Positions 17,601-28,164 of a stretch of 64,000 nucleotides of DNA are shown in pieces. Location of the stretch: the NCBI RefSeq assembly GCF_019429525.1, contig NZ_JAHXZL010000003.1, positions 124,001 through 188,000 of the forward strand. The letters are read 5' to 3'. Each line of letters opens with the position of its first letter. Position 1 is the first letter of the stretch. The notes beneath the pieces are model-generated. The model was given only the letters and a program-made list of their open reading frames with translations. It ran no database searches and was not told the origin of the DNA. The translations under genes and the position numbers were made by a program. This DNA is from Sphingomonas folli (GTDB lineage Bacteria; Pseudomonadota; Alphaproteobacteria; Sphingomonadales; Sphingomonadaceae).

Positions 17601-18308
17601 ATGAGCGAACCCGTCCGCTCCTGCGTGCTCACGCGCGAGCGCGCCGACCCGGCGCGGCTGATCCGCCTCGCGCTCGCGCCGGACGGGCGCGTGCTGCCCG
17701 ACGTGCGCGCCAAGGCACCCGGCCGCGGCGCCTGGATCGGCGTGGCGCGTCCCGCACTCGAGCAGGCGATCGCCAAGGGCAAGCTGCGCGGCGCGCTCGC
17801 GCGCGCGTTCAAGACCGGCGACCTCACCCTGCCCGACGACCTGCCGGACCTGATCGCCGCCGCGCTGGAGCGCAACGCGCTCGACCGACTCGGGCTCGAG
17901 GCGCGCGCCGGCACGATCGCCACGGGCGCGGAGCGGATCGAGACCGCGGCACGTTCGGGCAAACTCCACGCTCTGTACCACGCCGCCGACGCGAGCGAGG
18001 ACGGCCGCCGCAAGCTGGCCCAGGCGTGGCGCGTCGGCAGCGAACGCGAAGGAAGTGACCTCAAGGGCTTGGCGTTGCCGGTCGCGCGCCCCATATTGTC
18101 GTTGGCGCTGGGCCGCGAGAATGTGGTACATATAGGCGTCATTGACCGCACCGCGGCCGGACGATTGGGCGAGGCGCTCGATCGCTGGCTGCACTTTATC
18201 GGCCCTGAACTGACCCCCGCACCTTGCGCTACGGCCGCGCAAGGCGCATCGGCGCCCGGCACTGCCGGGCCCGTTTCGGCCGTGAGATTGCACGAGGAAT
18301 TTGAGTGA
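17601..18308 (+). CDS. ylxR: YlxR (DUF448)/L7Ae-like RNA-binding protein
   Basis: Nucleic-acid-binding protein of the nusA-infB operon, 235 residues. The first 80 residues are a YlxR/DUF448 domain (RSCVLTRERADPARLIRLAL, then PGRGAWIGVARPALEQAIAKG). An L7Ae-like domain follows (about 95-200: RAGTIATGAERIETAARSGK, then ALYHAADAS). YlxR proteins in other bacteria bind RNase P and tRNA; that is family knowledge. The start ATG at 17601 follows GGAGGAGG. Its stop overlaps the infB GTG start (GTGA), so the pair is coupled. It is separated from nusA by the tautomerase and the antiparallel GIY-YIG insertion. Confidence 0.93.
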   Translation: MSEPVRSCVLTRERADPARLIRLALAPDGRVLPDVRAKAPGRGAWIGVARPALEQAIAKGKLRGALARAFKTGDLTLPDDLPDLIAAALERNALDRLGLEARAGTIATGAERIETAARSGKLHALYHAADASEDGRRKLAQAWRVGSEREGSDLKGLALPVARPILSLALGRENVVHIGVIDRTAAGRLGEALDRWLHFIGPELTPAPCATAAQGASAPGTAGPVSAVRLHEEFE

Positions 18309-21043
18309 GCGAGACCGACAACGACAAGCCGAAACTCGGGATGCGCGCGCCGCTGGGGCTGAAGCGCACGGTCGAGACCGGCAAGGTGAAGCAGAGCTTC
18401 AGTCACGGCCGTAGCAACACGGTGGTGGTCGAGGTGAAGCGTCGCCGCGTGCTCGGTCCGCAGGGCACGCCCGAGCCGACCTCGGCGCCGGCCCCCGAGC
18501 CGGTCGCGGCCACGCCGCCCCCCGCCCCGGCGCGCCCCGCGCCGCGCCCGCCGGTCTCCAACGAGACCGCGCAGGAGCGTCAGGCGCGCCTGCTGCGCGA
18601 GGCCGAGGACCAGCGCATGCACGCGCTGGAGGAGGCCCGTCGCCGCGAGGAGGCCGAGCGCCAGCGCGCCGTCGAGGACGAGCGACGCCGCGTCGAGGAG
18701 CGCGCGCGCGTCGAGGCGGAAGCGCGCGCCCTCGCGGCCGAGCCGACGCCCGAGCCGGCGCCTACGCCCGCGGCAGCGCCCGCGGCGGCGGAGCCGTCGC
18801 CGGCGCCTGAGCCCACCCCGGCGGCGCCGAGCACCGAGGCGCCGACGCCGGTGCCCGTCTCACGCGCGACGCCCGAGCCTGCGCCCGCGGCGCCGTCGAC
18901 GCTCGAGCTGGCGCGCGACCCGGCGATGCCGGCGCCGCGGCGCTTCTCGCCGGTCGCCCGGCCCGAGATCCCCAAGCCGCAGCCCAAGCCCGAGCCGAAG
19001 CCGGTCGCCGCCCAGGCGCCCGCGGCGGGGGCACCCGCCCCTGCCGGTGGTGCGGCGAGCGGCCCCGCGCGCGCCCTGCCCAGCGGCCAGTCGACGCCGC
19101 GCAACGCCGCTCCGGCGCGTCCGCAGCAGCGCGACCGCAAGGGCGACGAGCGCCGCGGCGGCAAGCTGACCGTCACCCGCGCGCTCAACGAGGACGGCGC
19201 GCGCGCGCGCAGCCTCGCCGCGCTGAAGCGCGCGCGCGAGAAGGAGAAGCGCGGCTTCTCCGGTCCGCGCGAGCCGCAGGCCAAGCAGGTCCGCGACGTG
19301 CAGGTGCCCGAGGCGATCACCGTGCAGGAGCTCGCCAACCGCATGGCCGAGCGCGGCGCCGACCTGGTCAAGACGCTGTTCAAGATGGGCATGCCCGTCA
19401 CCATGACGCAGACGATCGACCAGGACACCGCCGAGCTGCTGGTGACCGAGTTCGGTCACAACATCGTTCGCGTGTCCGATTCGGACGTCGATCTCGCGCT
19501 CGACACCACCGAGGATTCGTCGGACCAGCTCCAGCCGCGTCCCCCGGTCGTCACGATCATGGGCCATGTCGACCACGGCAAGACCAGCCTGCTCGACGCG
19601 CTGCGCGGCACCGACGTCGCCAAGGGCGAGGCCGGCGGCATCACGCAGCATATCGGCGCCTATCAGGTGACGTTGAAGGACAAGTCGAAGGTCACCTTCC
19701 TCGACACGCCGGGCCACGAGGCATTCACCGCGATGCGCGCGCGCGGCGCCGACGTGACCGACATCGTGGTGCTGGTGGTCGCCGCCGACGACGGGCTGAT
19801 GCCGCAGACGATCGAGGCGATCAACCACACCAAGGCGGCGGGCAAGCCGATGATCGTGGCGATCAACAAGATCGACAAGCACGACGCCAACCCGCAGCGG
19901 GTGCGCGAGCGCCTGCTCGAGCACGACGTCCAGGTCGAGATGATGGGCGGCGAGACGCAGGACGTCGAGGTCTCGGCGCTCAAGCGCACGGGGCTGGACG
20001 AGCTGATCGAGAAGATCCAGCTCCAGGCCGAGCTGCTCGACCTCACCGCCAACCCCGATCGCGCCGCCGAGGGCAGCGTGATCGAGGCCAAGCTCGACAA
20101 GGGCCGCGGCCCGGTCGCGACCGTGCTCGTCACGCGCGGCACGCTCAAGGTCGGCGACGTCTTCGTCGTCGGTGCCGAGAGCGGCAAGGTGCGCGCGCTG
20201 GTCGACGACAAGGGGCGCCAGCTCAAGGAAGCGGGTCCGTCAACCCCGGTCGAGGTGCTCGGCCTGTCCGGCACGCCGTCGGCGGGTGACCAGCTCCAGG
20301 TCGTCGAGAACGAGGCGCGCGCGCGCGAGGTGGCGGAATATCGCCAGGGCGTCCTGCTCCAGAAGCGCACCACCGCGGCACCGACCAGCCTCGAGAACAT
20401 GTTCTCCGCACTGCGCGCCAATGCCGCGATCGAGTATCCGCTCGTGGTGAAGGCCGACACGCAGGGCACGGTCGAGGCGATCGTCGCGTCGATCAACAAG
20501 ATCTCGACCGATCTCATCAAGGCGCGGGTGCTGCACTCGGGCGTGGGCGGGATCACCGAGAGCGACGTGACGCTCGCGGGGGCGTCGGGGGCGCCGATCA
20601 TCGGCTTCCACGTCCGCGCCAACGCCAAGGCGCGCGAGATCGCCGAGCGGCAGAAGGTGGCGCTGAAATATTATGACGTCATCTACGACCTGATCGACGA
20701 GATCCGCGCCGGCATGGCGGGCGAGCTCGGTCCGGAGGCGTTCGAGACGGTGGTCGGCCGCGCCGAGATCCGCGAGGTCTTCTCCGCGGGCAAGCACGGC
20801 AAGGCGGCGGGTCTGCTCGTCACCGAGGGCGTCATCCGCAAGGCGCTCAAGGCACGCATCACGCGCAACGACGTCATCATCTACCAGGGTGAGATCGCGT
20901 CGCTGCGCCGCTTCAAGGACGACGTCGCCGAGGTGCGCGCCGGCCTGGAGTGCGGCGTGACGTTCACGCAGAACTTCGTGGACATCAAGGCGGGCGACTA
21001 TCTCGAGACGTACGAGGTCGAGCTGCGCGAGCGCACGCTGTAA
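18305..21043 (+). CDS. infB: Translation initiation factor IF-2
   Basis: GTPase that brings initiator fMet-tRNA to the 30S subunit and promotes subunit joining, 912 residues. After the alphaproteobacterial N-terminus ([20 protein letters not shown]) there is a long Ala/Pro/Glu-rich linker (about 55-290) and the IF2_N motif [20 protein letters not shown]. The G domain follows (GHVDHGKT near 419, [12 protein letters not shown] near 520), then domains II-IV ending [20 protein letters not shown]. It starts with GTG overlapping the ylxR stop. A hairpin and rbfA follow within 50 bp. Confidence 0.98.
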   Translation: MSETDNDKPKLGMRAPLGLKRTVETGKVKQSFSHGRSNTVVVEVKRRRVLGPQGTPEPTSAPAPEPVAATPPPAPARPAPRPPVSNETAQERQARLLREAEDQRMHALEEARRREEAERQRAVEDERRRVEERARVEAEARALAAEPTPEPAPTPAAAPAAAEPSPAPEPTPAAPSTEAPTPVPVSRATPEPAPAAPSTLELARDPAMPAPRRFSPVARPEIPKPQPKPEPKPVAAQAPAAGAPAPAGGAASGPARALPSGQSTPRNAAPARPQQRDRKGDERRGGKLTVTRALNEDGARARSLAALKRAREKEKRGFSGPREPQAKQVRDVQVPEAITVQELANRMAERGADLVKTLFKMGMPVTMTQTIDQDTAELLVTEFGHNIVRVSDSDVDLALDTTEDSSDQLQPRPPVVTIMGHVDHGKTSLLDALRGTDVAKGEAGGITQHIGAYQVTLKDKSKVTFLDTPGHEAFTAMRARGADVTDIVVLVVAADDGLMPQTIEAINHTKAAGKPMIVAINKIDKHDANPQRVRERLLEHDVQVEMMGGETQDVEVSALKRTGLDELIEKIQLQAELLDLTANPDRAAEGSVIEAKLDKGRGPVATVLVTRGTLKVGDVFVVGAESGKVRALVDDKGRQLKEAGPSTPVEVLGLSGTPSAGDQLQVVENEARAREVAEYRQGVLLQKRTTAAPTSLENMFSALRANAAIEYPLVVKADTQGTVEAIVASINKISTDLIKARVLHSGVGGITESDVTLAGASGAPIIGFHVRANAKAREIAERQKVALKYYDVIYDLIDEIRAGMAGELGPEAFETVVGRAEIREVFSAGKHGKAAGLLVTEGVIRKALKARITRNDVIIYQGEIASLRRFKDDVAEVRAGLECGVTFTQNFVDIKAGDYLETYEVELRERTL

Positions 21044-21057
21044 CGAGCGACAGAGGG

Positions 21058-21080
21058 CCCTCTTCCCGGCGGGGAGAGGG
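21058..21080. repeat. Short palindromic hairpin in infB-rbfA spacer
   Basis: The stem CCCTCTTCCC and GGGGAGAGGG (9 Watson-Crick pairs and one G-T) around GGC lies between infB and rbfA. It is close in design to the terminal hairpin of family A elements and to the hairpin at 8821-8844. It is in an operon spacer and has no T-run. Confidence 0.55.
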
Positions 21081-21091
21081 TCAGGGACGAG

Positions 21092-21487
21092 ATGAACCAG
21101 CCCCAGGAAAAATCGGTCCGCACGCTGCGCGTCGGCGAGCAGGTGCGCCACGTGCTGTCGGAGATCCTCCAGCGCGGCGACGTGCACGACGACACGCTCA
21201 CGTCGCACATGGTGAGCATCACCGAGGTGCGCATGTCGCCCGATCTGCGCCATGCCACCGTGTTCGTGAAGCCGCTGCTCGGGCGCGACGAGGACGCGGT
21301 GCTCAAGGCGTTGCGTACCAACACCGCCTATCTCCAGCGCGAGGTGGCGCACCGCGTGCGGACCAAATATGCCGCCAAGCTCAAGTTTCTGGCGGACGAG
21401 AGCTTCGACGAGGGCAGCCACATCGACTCGCTGCTGCGCCGCCCTGAGGTGGCGCGCGACCTGCCCGCCGAGGGCGAGGACGATTGA
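21092..21487 (+). CDS. rbfA: 30S ribosome-binding factor RbfA
   Basis: Cold-shock-linked assembly factor for the 16S 5' end, 131 residues. Family stretches are [40 protein letters not shown] and [20 protein letters not shown], the last containing the KH-like core. The C-terminus [14 protein letters not shown] is also typical. ATG at 21092 lies 48 bp after infB. In most relatives truB follows directly; here a toxin-antitoxin pair, tdk and two further genes intervene. Confidence 0.97.
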   Translation: MNQPQEKSVRTLRVGEQVRHVLSEILQRGDVHDDTLTSHMVSITEVRMSPDLRHATVFVKPLLGRDEDAVLKALRTNTAYLQREVAHRVRTKYAAKLKFLADESFDEGSHIDSLLRRPEVARDLPAEGEDD

Positions 21488-21495
21488 CGCTCGCG

Positions 21496-21517
21496 CGGGT
21501 AAGACGCATCTTACCGG
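21496..21517. promoter_or_regulatory. Inverted repeat, likely operator of the antitoxin gene
   Basis: CGGGTAAGA and TCTTACCGG surround CGCA; the arms match in 8 of 9 positions and perfectly over GGTAAGA/TCTTACC. The repeat ends 1 bp before the ATG of the AbrB-type antitoxin gene. AbrB/MazE-fold antitoxins are known to autoregulate through such palindromes, so this is a strong operator candidate. It leaves no room for a Shine-Dalgarno, so the antitoxin may be poorly or leaderlessly translated. Confidence 0.65.
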
Positions 21518-21518
21518 C

Positions 21519-21794
21519 ATGAACGCGACCACGCGACTCTCCGACAAGGGCCAGGTCGTCGTCCCCAAGGCGATCCGCGACCTGAAGGGCTGGGCGCCGG
21601 GGCTCGACCTCGAGGTGGTCGACGCCGGTGACGGGGTGCTGCTGCGGCCGCGACGTCGGATCAAGACGGTGACGCCGTCCGAGGCGGTGGCGCGCTTCAA
21701 GGAAATCTACCAGCACCAGGGTCCGCCCGTCACGCTCGAGGAGATGGACGAGGCGATCGCCGAGGAAGCCGCCCGCCGCGCCGAGCGACGGTGA
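21519..21794 (+). CDS. AbrB/MazE-family antitoxin
   Basis: DNA-binding antitoxin of 91 residues. The swapped-hairpin AbrB domain occupies residues 1-47 (TRLSDKGQVVVPKAIRDLKGW, then LLRPRRR). The acidic and helical C-terminus (LEEMDEAIAEEAARRAERR) would wrap the partner toxin. The ATG at 21519 follows an inverted repeat. Its stop overlaps the GTG of the PIN toxin gene (GTGA), the standard antitoxin-first arrangement. It lies between rbfA and tdk inside an otherwise conserved operon and was probably gained by transfer. Confidence 0.92.
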   Translation: MNATTRLSDKGQVVVPKAIRDLKGWAPGLDLEVVDAGDGVLLRPRRRIKTVTPSEAVARFKEIYQHQGPPVTLEEMDEAIAEEAARRAERR

Positions 21795-22186
21795 CCACTG
21801 CGGTCGACACGAACGTGGTCCTGCGATGGATCACGCGCGACGATCCGGTGCAGTCCCCGCTCGCCGATCCCATCTTCGACAAGCCTGTCGTGATCACGAC
21901 GACGGTATTGCTTGAGACCGAGTGGGTCTTACGCGGGCGACGATACGCGATGCGGCGCGACACCATCGCGACCCTGCTCGAGCAGATCGCCGACACGACG
22001 ACGGTGACGATCGAGCACGAGGAAGGGGTGCGTTGGGCGATCGGGCGATATCGCCTGGGCGCCGACCTCGCCGACATGATCCACCTCGTCGTGCCGATGG
22101 ACGCCACACGTTTCGTCACCTTTGACCGCCGCCTCGCGCAGCACGCCGGCAGCGACGCGCCGCTCGCGATCGAGACGCTCGCCTGA
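21791..22186 (+). CDS. PIN-domain toxin (VapC-like)
   Basis: Ribonuclease toxin of the PIN fold, 131 residues. The acidic active-site residues are D6 (AVDTNVVLRW), E42 (LLETEWVLR), D92 or D95 (LGADLADMIHL) and D112 (FVTFDRRLA). Known VapC enzymes cut tRNA or rRNA; the target here is unknown. It starts at GTG overlapping the antitoxin stop. Its own stop overlaps the tdk ATG (TGATG), so the toxin is translationally coupled to a nucleotide-salvage gene. All catalytic acids are present, so it is probably active. Confidence 0.92.
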   Translation: MTTAVDTNVVLRWITRDDPVQSPLADPIFDKPVVITTTVLLETEWVLRGRRYAMRRDTIATLLEQIADTTTVTIEHEEGVRWAIGRYRLGADLADMIHLVVPMDATRFVTFDRRLAQHAGSDAPLAIETLA

Positions 22187-22767
22187 TGGCCAAGCTGTAT
22201 TTCTACTACGCCAGCATGAACGCGGGGAAGTCGACCAACCTGCTCCAGGCCGACTTCAACTATCGCGAGCGCGGCATGCGCACGATGCTGTTCACGGCCG
22301 CGGTGGACGATCGCTTCGCCGCGGGGACGATCACCTCGAGGATCGGCCTCTCGGCGACCGCGACGATGTTCGACGCGGCGACCGACCTCGCCGCGCTGGT
22401 CGCCTCCGAGCACGCGCGCGCGCCGGTGGCGTGCGTGCTGGTGGACGAGGCGCAGTTCCTCACCGCCGCACAGGTCGACCAGCTCGCCTGGCTCGCCGAC
22501 ACCGCCGACGTGCCCGTGCTCGCCTACGGCCTGCGCACCGACTTCCTGGGCGAGCTCTTCGCCGGCTCGGCGCGGCTGCTCGCGCTCGCCGACTCGCTGG
22601 AGGAGATCAAGTCGGTGTGCGCGTGCGGGCGCAAGGCGACGATGAACCTGCGCGTCGACGCCGAGGGCCGCCCGGTCGCGGCGGGCCGCCAGACCGAGAT
22701 CGGCGGCAACGATCGCTATGTCGCGCTGTGCCGCCGCCATTTCAGCGCGGCGCTGGCGGAGGGGTGA
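22186..22767 (+). CDS. tdk: Thymidine kinase
   Basis: Type II thymidine kinase, 193 residues, salvaging thymidine to dTMP in the cytosol. The P-loop is ASMNAGKST at 9-17, the Walker B/catalytic segment is VLVDEAQFLT, and the zinc ribbon uses CACGRKA and a C-terminal CRRH. The lasso-like GNDRYVALC segment is also present. The ATG overlaps the PIN toxin stop. Its place in the rbfA-truB interval is not the usual one, so it may have arrived with the toxin-antitoxin pair or been captured beside it. Confidence 0.96.
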   Translation: MAKLYFYYASMNAGKSTNLLQADFNYRERGMRTMLFTAAVDDRFAAGTITSRIGLSATATMFDAATDLAALVASEHARAPVACVLVDEAQFLTAAQVDQLAWLADTADVPVLAYGLRTDFLGELFAGSARLLALADSLEEIKSVCACGRKATMNLRVDAEGRPVAAGRQTEIGGNDRYVALCRRHFSAALAEG

Positions 22768-22810
22768 GCGCCCTCCCTACCGCGCAGTGAGAACCGCCAA
22801 CGCCGCGCCC

Positions 22811-22886
22811 GTGCTCCGGCGAACGCCGGAGCCCAGGGTCGCGCGAATGACGTTCGTGGCCCTGGGCTCCTGCGTTCGCAGAGGCA
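22811..22886. repeat. Palindromic repeat, family B, copy 1
   Basis: About 76 bp built from two short hairpins, GCTCCGGC-gaac-GCCGGAGC at the left and GCTCCTGCG-tt-CGCAG-a-GGC at the right, joined by CCCAGGG and CCCTGGG that also pair. Related copies lie at 28047-28139 and, degraded, at 43461-43535. It occupies most of the 150-bp gap between tdk and the convergent P-loop kinase gene. Confidence 0.8.
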
Positions 22887-22917
22887 TGCTGGCGGTGACA
22901 ACATGCTGAGCCGGATC

Positions 22918-23436
22918 TTAGATTGAGACCTCCACATGCGGCTCGTCGTCGCCGAGCGGCTCGAAGCGGACGTACAGCGTGTCGTACGTCGTGGGTGAGA
23001 TGGAGAGACCGTCGGTCTCGCATCGAGCCCGCCGTGCCAACCGCGCTCGTGCGACCTCGTCGGGACAGGAGAGGCGATACAGGATCGCCTTGCCCCCGCA
23101 TTCGGCGACGCGCGCCGCGGCAGCGGCACGCTCGGCCCTCGACCAGAAGCCATAGTCGAGCACCACGCTCGTCCCGACGATCAGGCAGCGCGTCCAGGTC
23201 TCCTCCATGGTCGCTGTCACGCGCGCGGCCAGTTCCGGGAAGAGTGCCGCGGGTGGATCCTGACCGTAGAGACGCACCATCCACTCGTCGTGCGTGAAGC
23301 GCACCGCTCGCTCGCGTTGGGCGAGCTCCCGCGCGAACGTCGTCTTGCCGACGCCGAGAAAGCCGTGAAGCAGATGAGCGGTGGGCGTGGTCGGCACCGC
23401 TGCGACACAACACAGGCGGCACGCCCCGGCAAGCAC
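22918..23436 (-). CDS. Small P-loop kinase/ATP-binding protein
   Basis: Nucleotide-binding protein of 172 residues with a clear Walker A, LLHGFLGVGKTTFARELA. Further motifs are HDEWMVRLYG, VVLDYGFWSRAERA and the lid-like RARLARRARCETDGLSISP. This pattern fits the AAA_33/zeta-like small-molecule or antibiotic kinases seen next to many unrelated genes. GTG at 23436 has GGAG 7 nt upstream; GTG at 23397 would give 159 residues starting just before the P-loop. It is antiparallel to the surrounding operon. Substrate unknown. Confidence 0.82.
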   Translation of the reverse strand: MLAGACRLCCVAAVPTTPTAHLLHGFLGVGKTTFARELAQRERAVRFTHDEWMVRLYGQDPPAALFPELAARVTATMEETWTRCLIVGTSVVLDYGFWSRAERAAAAARVAECGGKAILYRLSCPDEVARARLARRARCETDGLSISPTTYDTLYVRFEPLGDDEPHVEVSI

Positions 23437-23490
23437 GGGATCGCTCCCCCCACCTAGCCGAACCGTCTGCCCTCGCCTATCTCGCGCACC

Positions 23491-24183
23491 ATGGACCCCA
23501 CCGGCATCATCTGGCGGGCGGCAGTGTGGATCATCCCGCTGGTGCTCGCGATCGTCTTCCACGAGGTGAGCCACGGCCTCGCCGCGCGCGCGCTCGGCGA
23601 CCCCACTGCCGCCGAGCAGCGCCGGCTGTCGCTCAACCCGCTCCGCCACGTCGACCCGGTCGGCACCGTGATCCTGCCGCTGCTGCTCGCGCTCGCCAAG
23701 GCGCCGGTGTTCGGCTGGGCCAAGCCGGTGCCGGTCGACTCGCGCCGCCTGCCGCACCCGCGCCGTGACATGATGCTGGTCGCGCTCGCCGGGCCGGGGT
23801 CGAACCTGGTGCTGGCGCTGGTCGGCGCGGTGCTGCTCGGCGCGCTGACCCCCAGCCTCTACGGCATCGCGCCCGGCAGCCTCACCGCCTTCGTCGCGGC
23901 CAACCTGCTCAACTTCGTCATCATCAACGTTTTCCTCGCGATCTTCAACCTGATCCCGCTGCCGCCGTTCGACGGCGGGCACGTCGTCGCCGGGCTGCTG
24001 CCGGAGCGGCTGGCGCAGCGCTGGGATCAGCTGGCGCGCTACGGGCTGCTGCTGTTCATCCTGCTACTGCTGGTGTTGCCGTCGATCGTGCCCGGCGCCA
24101 ATGTCGTCCAGCGGCTGGTGGCACCGCCGGCGCAGGCGCTGACCGAATGGTACCTCGGCCTCGCCCAGTTGATCGCGGGCTGA
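23491..24183 (+). CDS. Site-2 protease family protein (M50)
   Basis: Integral-membrane zinc metalloprotease of 230 residues. The zinc motif HEVSH sits in helix 1 (VLAIVFHEVSHGLAARALG) and the third-ligand motif in NLIPLPPFDGGHVVAG, in which the aspartate completes the site. Membrane helices fill most of the rest. There is no PDZ domain, so it belongs to the short group of unknown substrates and not to RseP. The start is ATG at 23491. Its stop lies 4 bp before truB, so the two are probably co-transcribed. Confidence 0.93.
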   Translation: MDPTGIIWRAAVWIIPLVLAIVFHEVSHGLAARALGDPTAAEQRRLSLNPLRHVDPVGTVILPLLLALAKAPVFGWAKPVPVDSRRLPHPRRDMMLVALAGPGSNLVLALVGAVLLGALTPSLYGIAPGSLTAFVAANLLNFVIINVFLAIFNLIPLPPFDGGHVVAGLLPERLAQRWDQLARYGLLLFILLLLVLPSIVPGANVVQRLVAPPAQALTEWYLGLAQLIAG

Positions 24184-24187
24184 GCGC

Positions 24188-25192
24188 GTGCACGGCTGGC
24201 TGATCCTCGACAAGCCGCTCGGACTCGGCTCGACCCAGGGGGTCGCCGCGGTGAAGCGCGCGCTGCGCACCGCCGGCGCGCCGAAGCTGAAGGTCGGGCA
24301 CGGCGGGACGCTCGACCCGCTCGCCACCGGCGTGCTGCCGATCGCGATCGGCGAGGCGACCAAGCTCGCCGGGCGGATGCTCGACGGCGACAAGGTGTAC
24401 GACTTCACGATCCGCTTCGGCGAGCAGACCGACACGCTCGACGCCGAGGGCGCGGTAGTCGCGACGAGCGACGTGCGCCCGACGCTGCCGGCGGTGGCGG
24501 CGGTGCTGGCGCGCTTCACCGGTCCGATCGCGCAGGTGCCGCCGGCCTATTCGGCGCTCAAGGTGGACGGCGCGCGCGCCTATGACCTGGCGCGCGCGGG
24601 CGAGGAGGTGGTGCTCGCCACACGCGACGTGACGGTGCATGGGCTCGACGTCCTTAAATCCTCCTCGGCACCGGGAGGGAGACCATCGCGCAGCGATGGT
24701 GGAGGGAGGCCCGCCACGAGCGGCCCGCGCGCGGAGAGCCCCCTCCACCGGCCTGCGGCCGGTCCCCCTCCCCGTCCCGGGGAGGAGCTAGCCCACGTCA
24801 CCCTCACCGCGCACGTCTCCAAGGGCACCTACATCCGCAGCCTGGCGCGCGACATCGCGCTGGCGCTCGGCACGGTCGGCCACGTCACCTATCTGCGCCG
24901 CACGCGCGCCGGCCCGTTCACGCTCGCCGAGGCGATATCGCTGGACAAACTCGACGAACTCGCTAAGGCGCGCGGTCTTGAACACTCCCTTCTGCCGCTG
25001 GGCGCGGGGCTGGACGACATCCCGGCTCTATCGCTCACTCCCGACCAGGCAGGGGCGCTCCGTCAGGGGCGAGTGCTGGCCGGGATCGCCGCCGACGACG
25101 GCCAGGCTTTCGCGCTGCTGGGTGAGACACCCGTCGCGCTGGTCGAGATGGAGAGCGGGCTCGCCCGCGTCGTCCGCGGCTTCAACCTGTAA
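24188..25192 (+). CDS. truB: tRNA pseudouridine(55) synthase, with in-frame repeat insertion
   Basis: Makes pseudouridine 55 in the T-loop of tRNAs. The catalytic aspartate is D43 in VGHGGTLDPLATGVLP; later motifs are VPPAYSALKVDGARAYDLAR and HVSKGTYIRSLARDIALALG. The protein is 334 residues; typical alphaproteobacterial TruB is about 290-310. The extra length lies between HGLDVLK and HVTLTAHVSKGTY, where a palindromic repeat (24658-24787) adds about 44 Ser/Pro/Gly/Arg-rich residues in frame. That site is a surface loop before the catalytic-domain strand in known structures (inference). It starts with GTG 4 bp after the site-2 protease gene and precedes rpsO. Confidence 0.95.
   Translation: MHGWLILDKPLGLGSTQGVAAVKRALRTAGAPKLKVGHGGTLDPLATGVLPIAIGEATKLAGRMLDGDKVYDFTIRFGEQTDTLDAEGAVVATSDVRPTLPAVAAVLARFTGPIAQVPPAYSALKVDGARAYDLARAGEEVVLATRDVTVHGLDVLKSSSAPGGRPSRSDGGGRPATSGPRAESPLHRPAAGPPPRPGEELAHVTLTAHVSKGTYIRSLARDIALALGTVGHVTYLRRTRAGPFTLAEAISLDKLDELAKARGLEHSLLPLGAGLDDIPALSLTPDQAGALRQGRVLAGIAADDGQAFALLGETPVALVEMESGLARVVRGFNL
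24658..24787. repeat. Palindromic element, family A, in frame inside truB
   Basis: A 130-bp element beginning ATCCTCCTC and ending GGGGAGGAG, related to the 141-bp element in gcvPB. Shared parts are the outer hairpin around GGCAC, the middle hairpin (here ACCATCGC-GCA-GCGATGGT, perfect) and the 3' block AGCCCCCTCCACC-GGCC-TGC-GGCC-GGTCCCCCTCCCCG. The middle stem differs in sequence from the gcvPB copy but keeps the pairing and the GCA loop. That covariation argues for selection on folding. The truB frame reads through it without a stop. Confidence 0.9.
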
Positions 25193-25217
25193 CACATAGA
25201 TGTCGCTAGGAAATGTA

Positions 25218-25487
25218 ATGACGATCACCGCTGAGCGCCGCCAGGAAGTCATCAAGGATCACGCCCGCGCCGATGGCGACACCGGGTCGGTCGAGGTCCA
25301 GGTCGCGATCCTGACCGAGCGGATCAAGAATCTGACCGAGCATTTCAAGGGCCATGCGAAGGACAACCACTCCCGCCGCGGCCTGCTGATGATGGTCAAC
25401 AAGCGGCGCTCGCTGCTCGACTATCTCCGCAAGCGCGACGGCGACCGCTACGTCGCCCTGATCGCGAAGCTCGGTCTTCGTAAGTGA
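25218..25487 (+). CDS. rpsO: 30S ribosomal protein S15
   Basis: Primary 16S rRNA-binding protein of the small subunit platform, 89 residues, the standard length. Family sequence includes [40 protein letters not shown] and [13 protein letters not shown] lies 7 nt before the ATG at 25218. A strong hairpin (25489-25514) follows the stop by one base, separating rpsO from pnp, as in many bacteria. Confidence 0.98.
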   Translation: MTITAERRQEVIKDHARADGDTGSVEVQVAILTERIKNLTEHFKGHAKDNHSRRGLLMMVNKRRSLLDYLRKRDGDRYVALIAKLGLRK

Positions 25488-25488
25488 G

Positions 25489-25516
25489 ATAAAGGCGCCG
25501 CGAGGCGCCTTTATTT
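25489..25516 (+). terminator. Intrinsic terminator after rpsO
   Basis: The perfect 11-bp stem ATAAAGGCGCC and GGCGCCTTTAT around GCGA is followed by TT. It starts one base after the rpsO stop codon. The GC-rich base and AT-rich foot, ending in TTTATTT, make it the best intrinsic terminator of the operon. It may be partial, allowing read-through into pnp. Confidence 0.8.
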
Positions 25517-25519
25517 CAT

Positions 25520-25680
25520 CCCGGACGCCGATCCGGGATCCAGCAAGAAGGGGCGCGGGAGCGCCCGGCCGGTCCGCTGGAGCCGGCGTGGGAGGACGGA
25601 CAATAAGGTCCGCCCTTCCCTGGGCCGCTACTGGCCCACTCGCAGGCCCCCCGGTGATCCGCATCGGGGAGTGAAGGAAA
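25520..25680 (+). promoter_or_regulatory. Structured pnp leader with several hairpins
   Basis: The 168 bp before pnp hold four or more stems. These are CCCGGA-cgccga-TCCGGG (25520-25537, a short family C relative), GGGCGC-ggga-GCGCCC (25551-25566), TGGGCC-gctact-GGCCCA (25621-25638) and CCCCGGTG pairing imperfectly with CATCGGGG (about 25649-25669). PNPase in enterobacteria represses itself through a stem in its leader; similar control here is only an inference. Confidence 0.4.
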
Positions 25681-25684
25681 CCAT

Positions 25685-28037
<2,353 letters not shown>

Positions 28038-28039
<2 letters not shown>

Positions 28040-28148
28040 GCGACCGTCGTGCTCCTGCGGACGCAGGAGCCCGGGGCCAGGGGCGTCCGCGCTCGTCGCC
28101 CTGGGCTCCGGCCTTCGCCGGAGCACGGTCCCACTTGACGAGCGACCG
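28038..28148. repeat. Palindromic repeat, family B, copy 2, flanked by 9-bp direct repeats
   Basis: The element at 28047-28139 carries GCTCCTGCG-ga-CGCAGGAGC at the left and GCTCCGGC-cttc-GCCGGAGC at the right, plus CCCGGGG and CCCTGGG. The identical 9-mer GAGCGACCG occurs immediately at both sides (28038-28046 and 28140-28148), as a target-site duplication would. The first copy overlaps the pnp stop codon. Confidence 0.8.
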
Positions 28149-28164
28149 CTACGTCACGAACCAG

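Noticed and set aside
17565..17615. Hairpin GCCTCC...GGAGGC hiding the ylxR ribosome site
   Set aside because: Only six pairs with a long loop; it arises from two facing Shine-Dalgarno sequences of divergent genes and needs no regulatory explanation.
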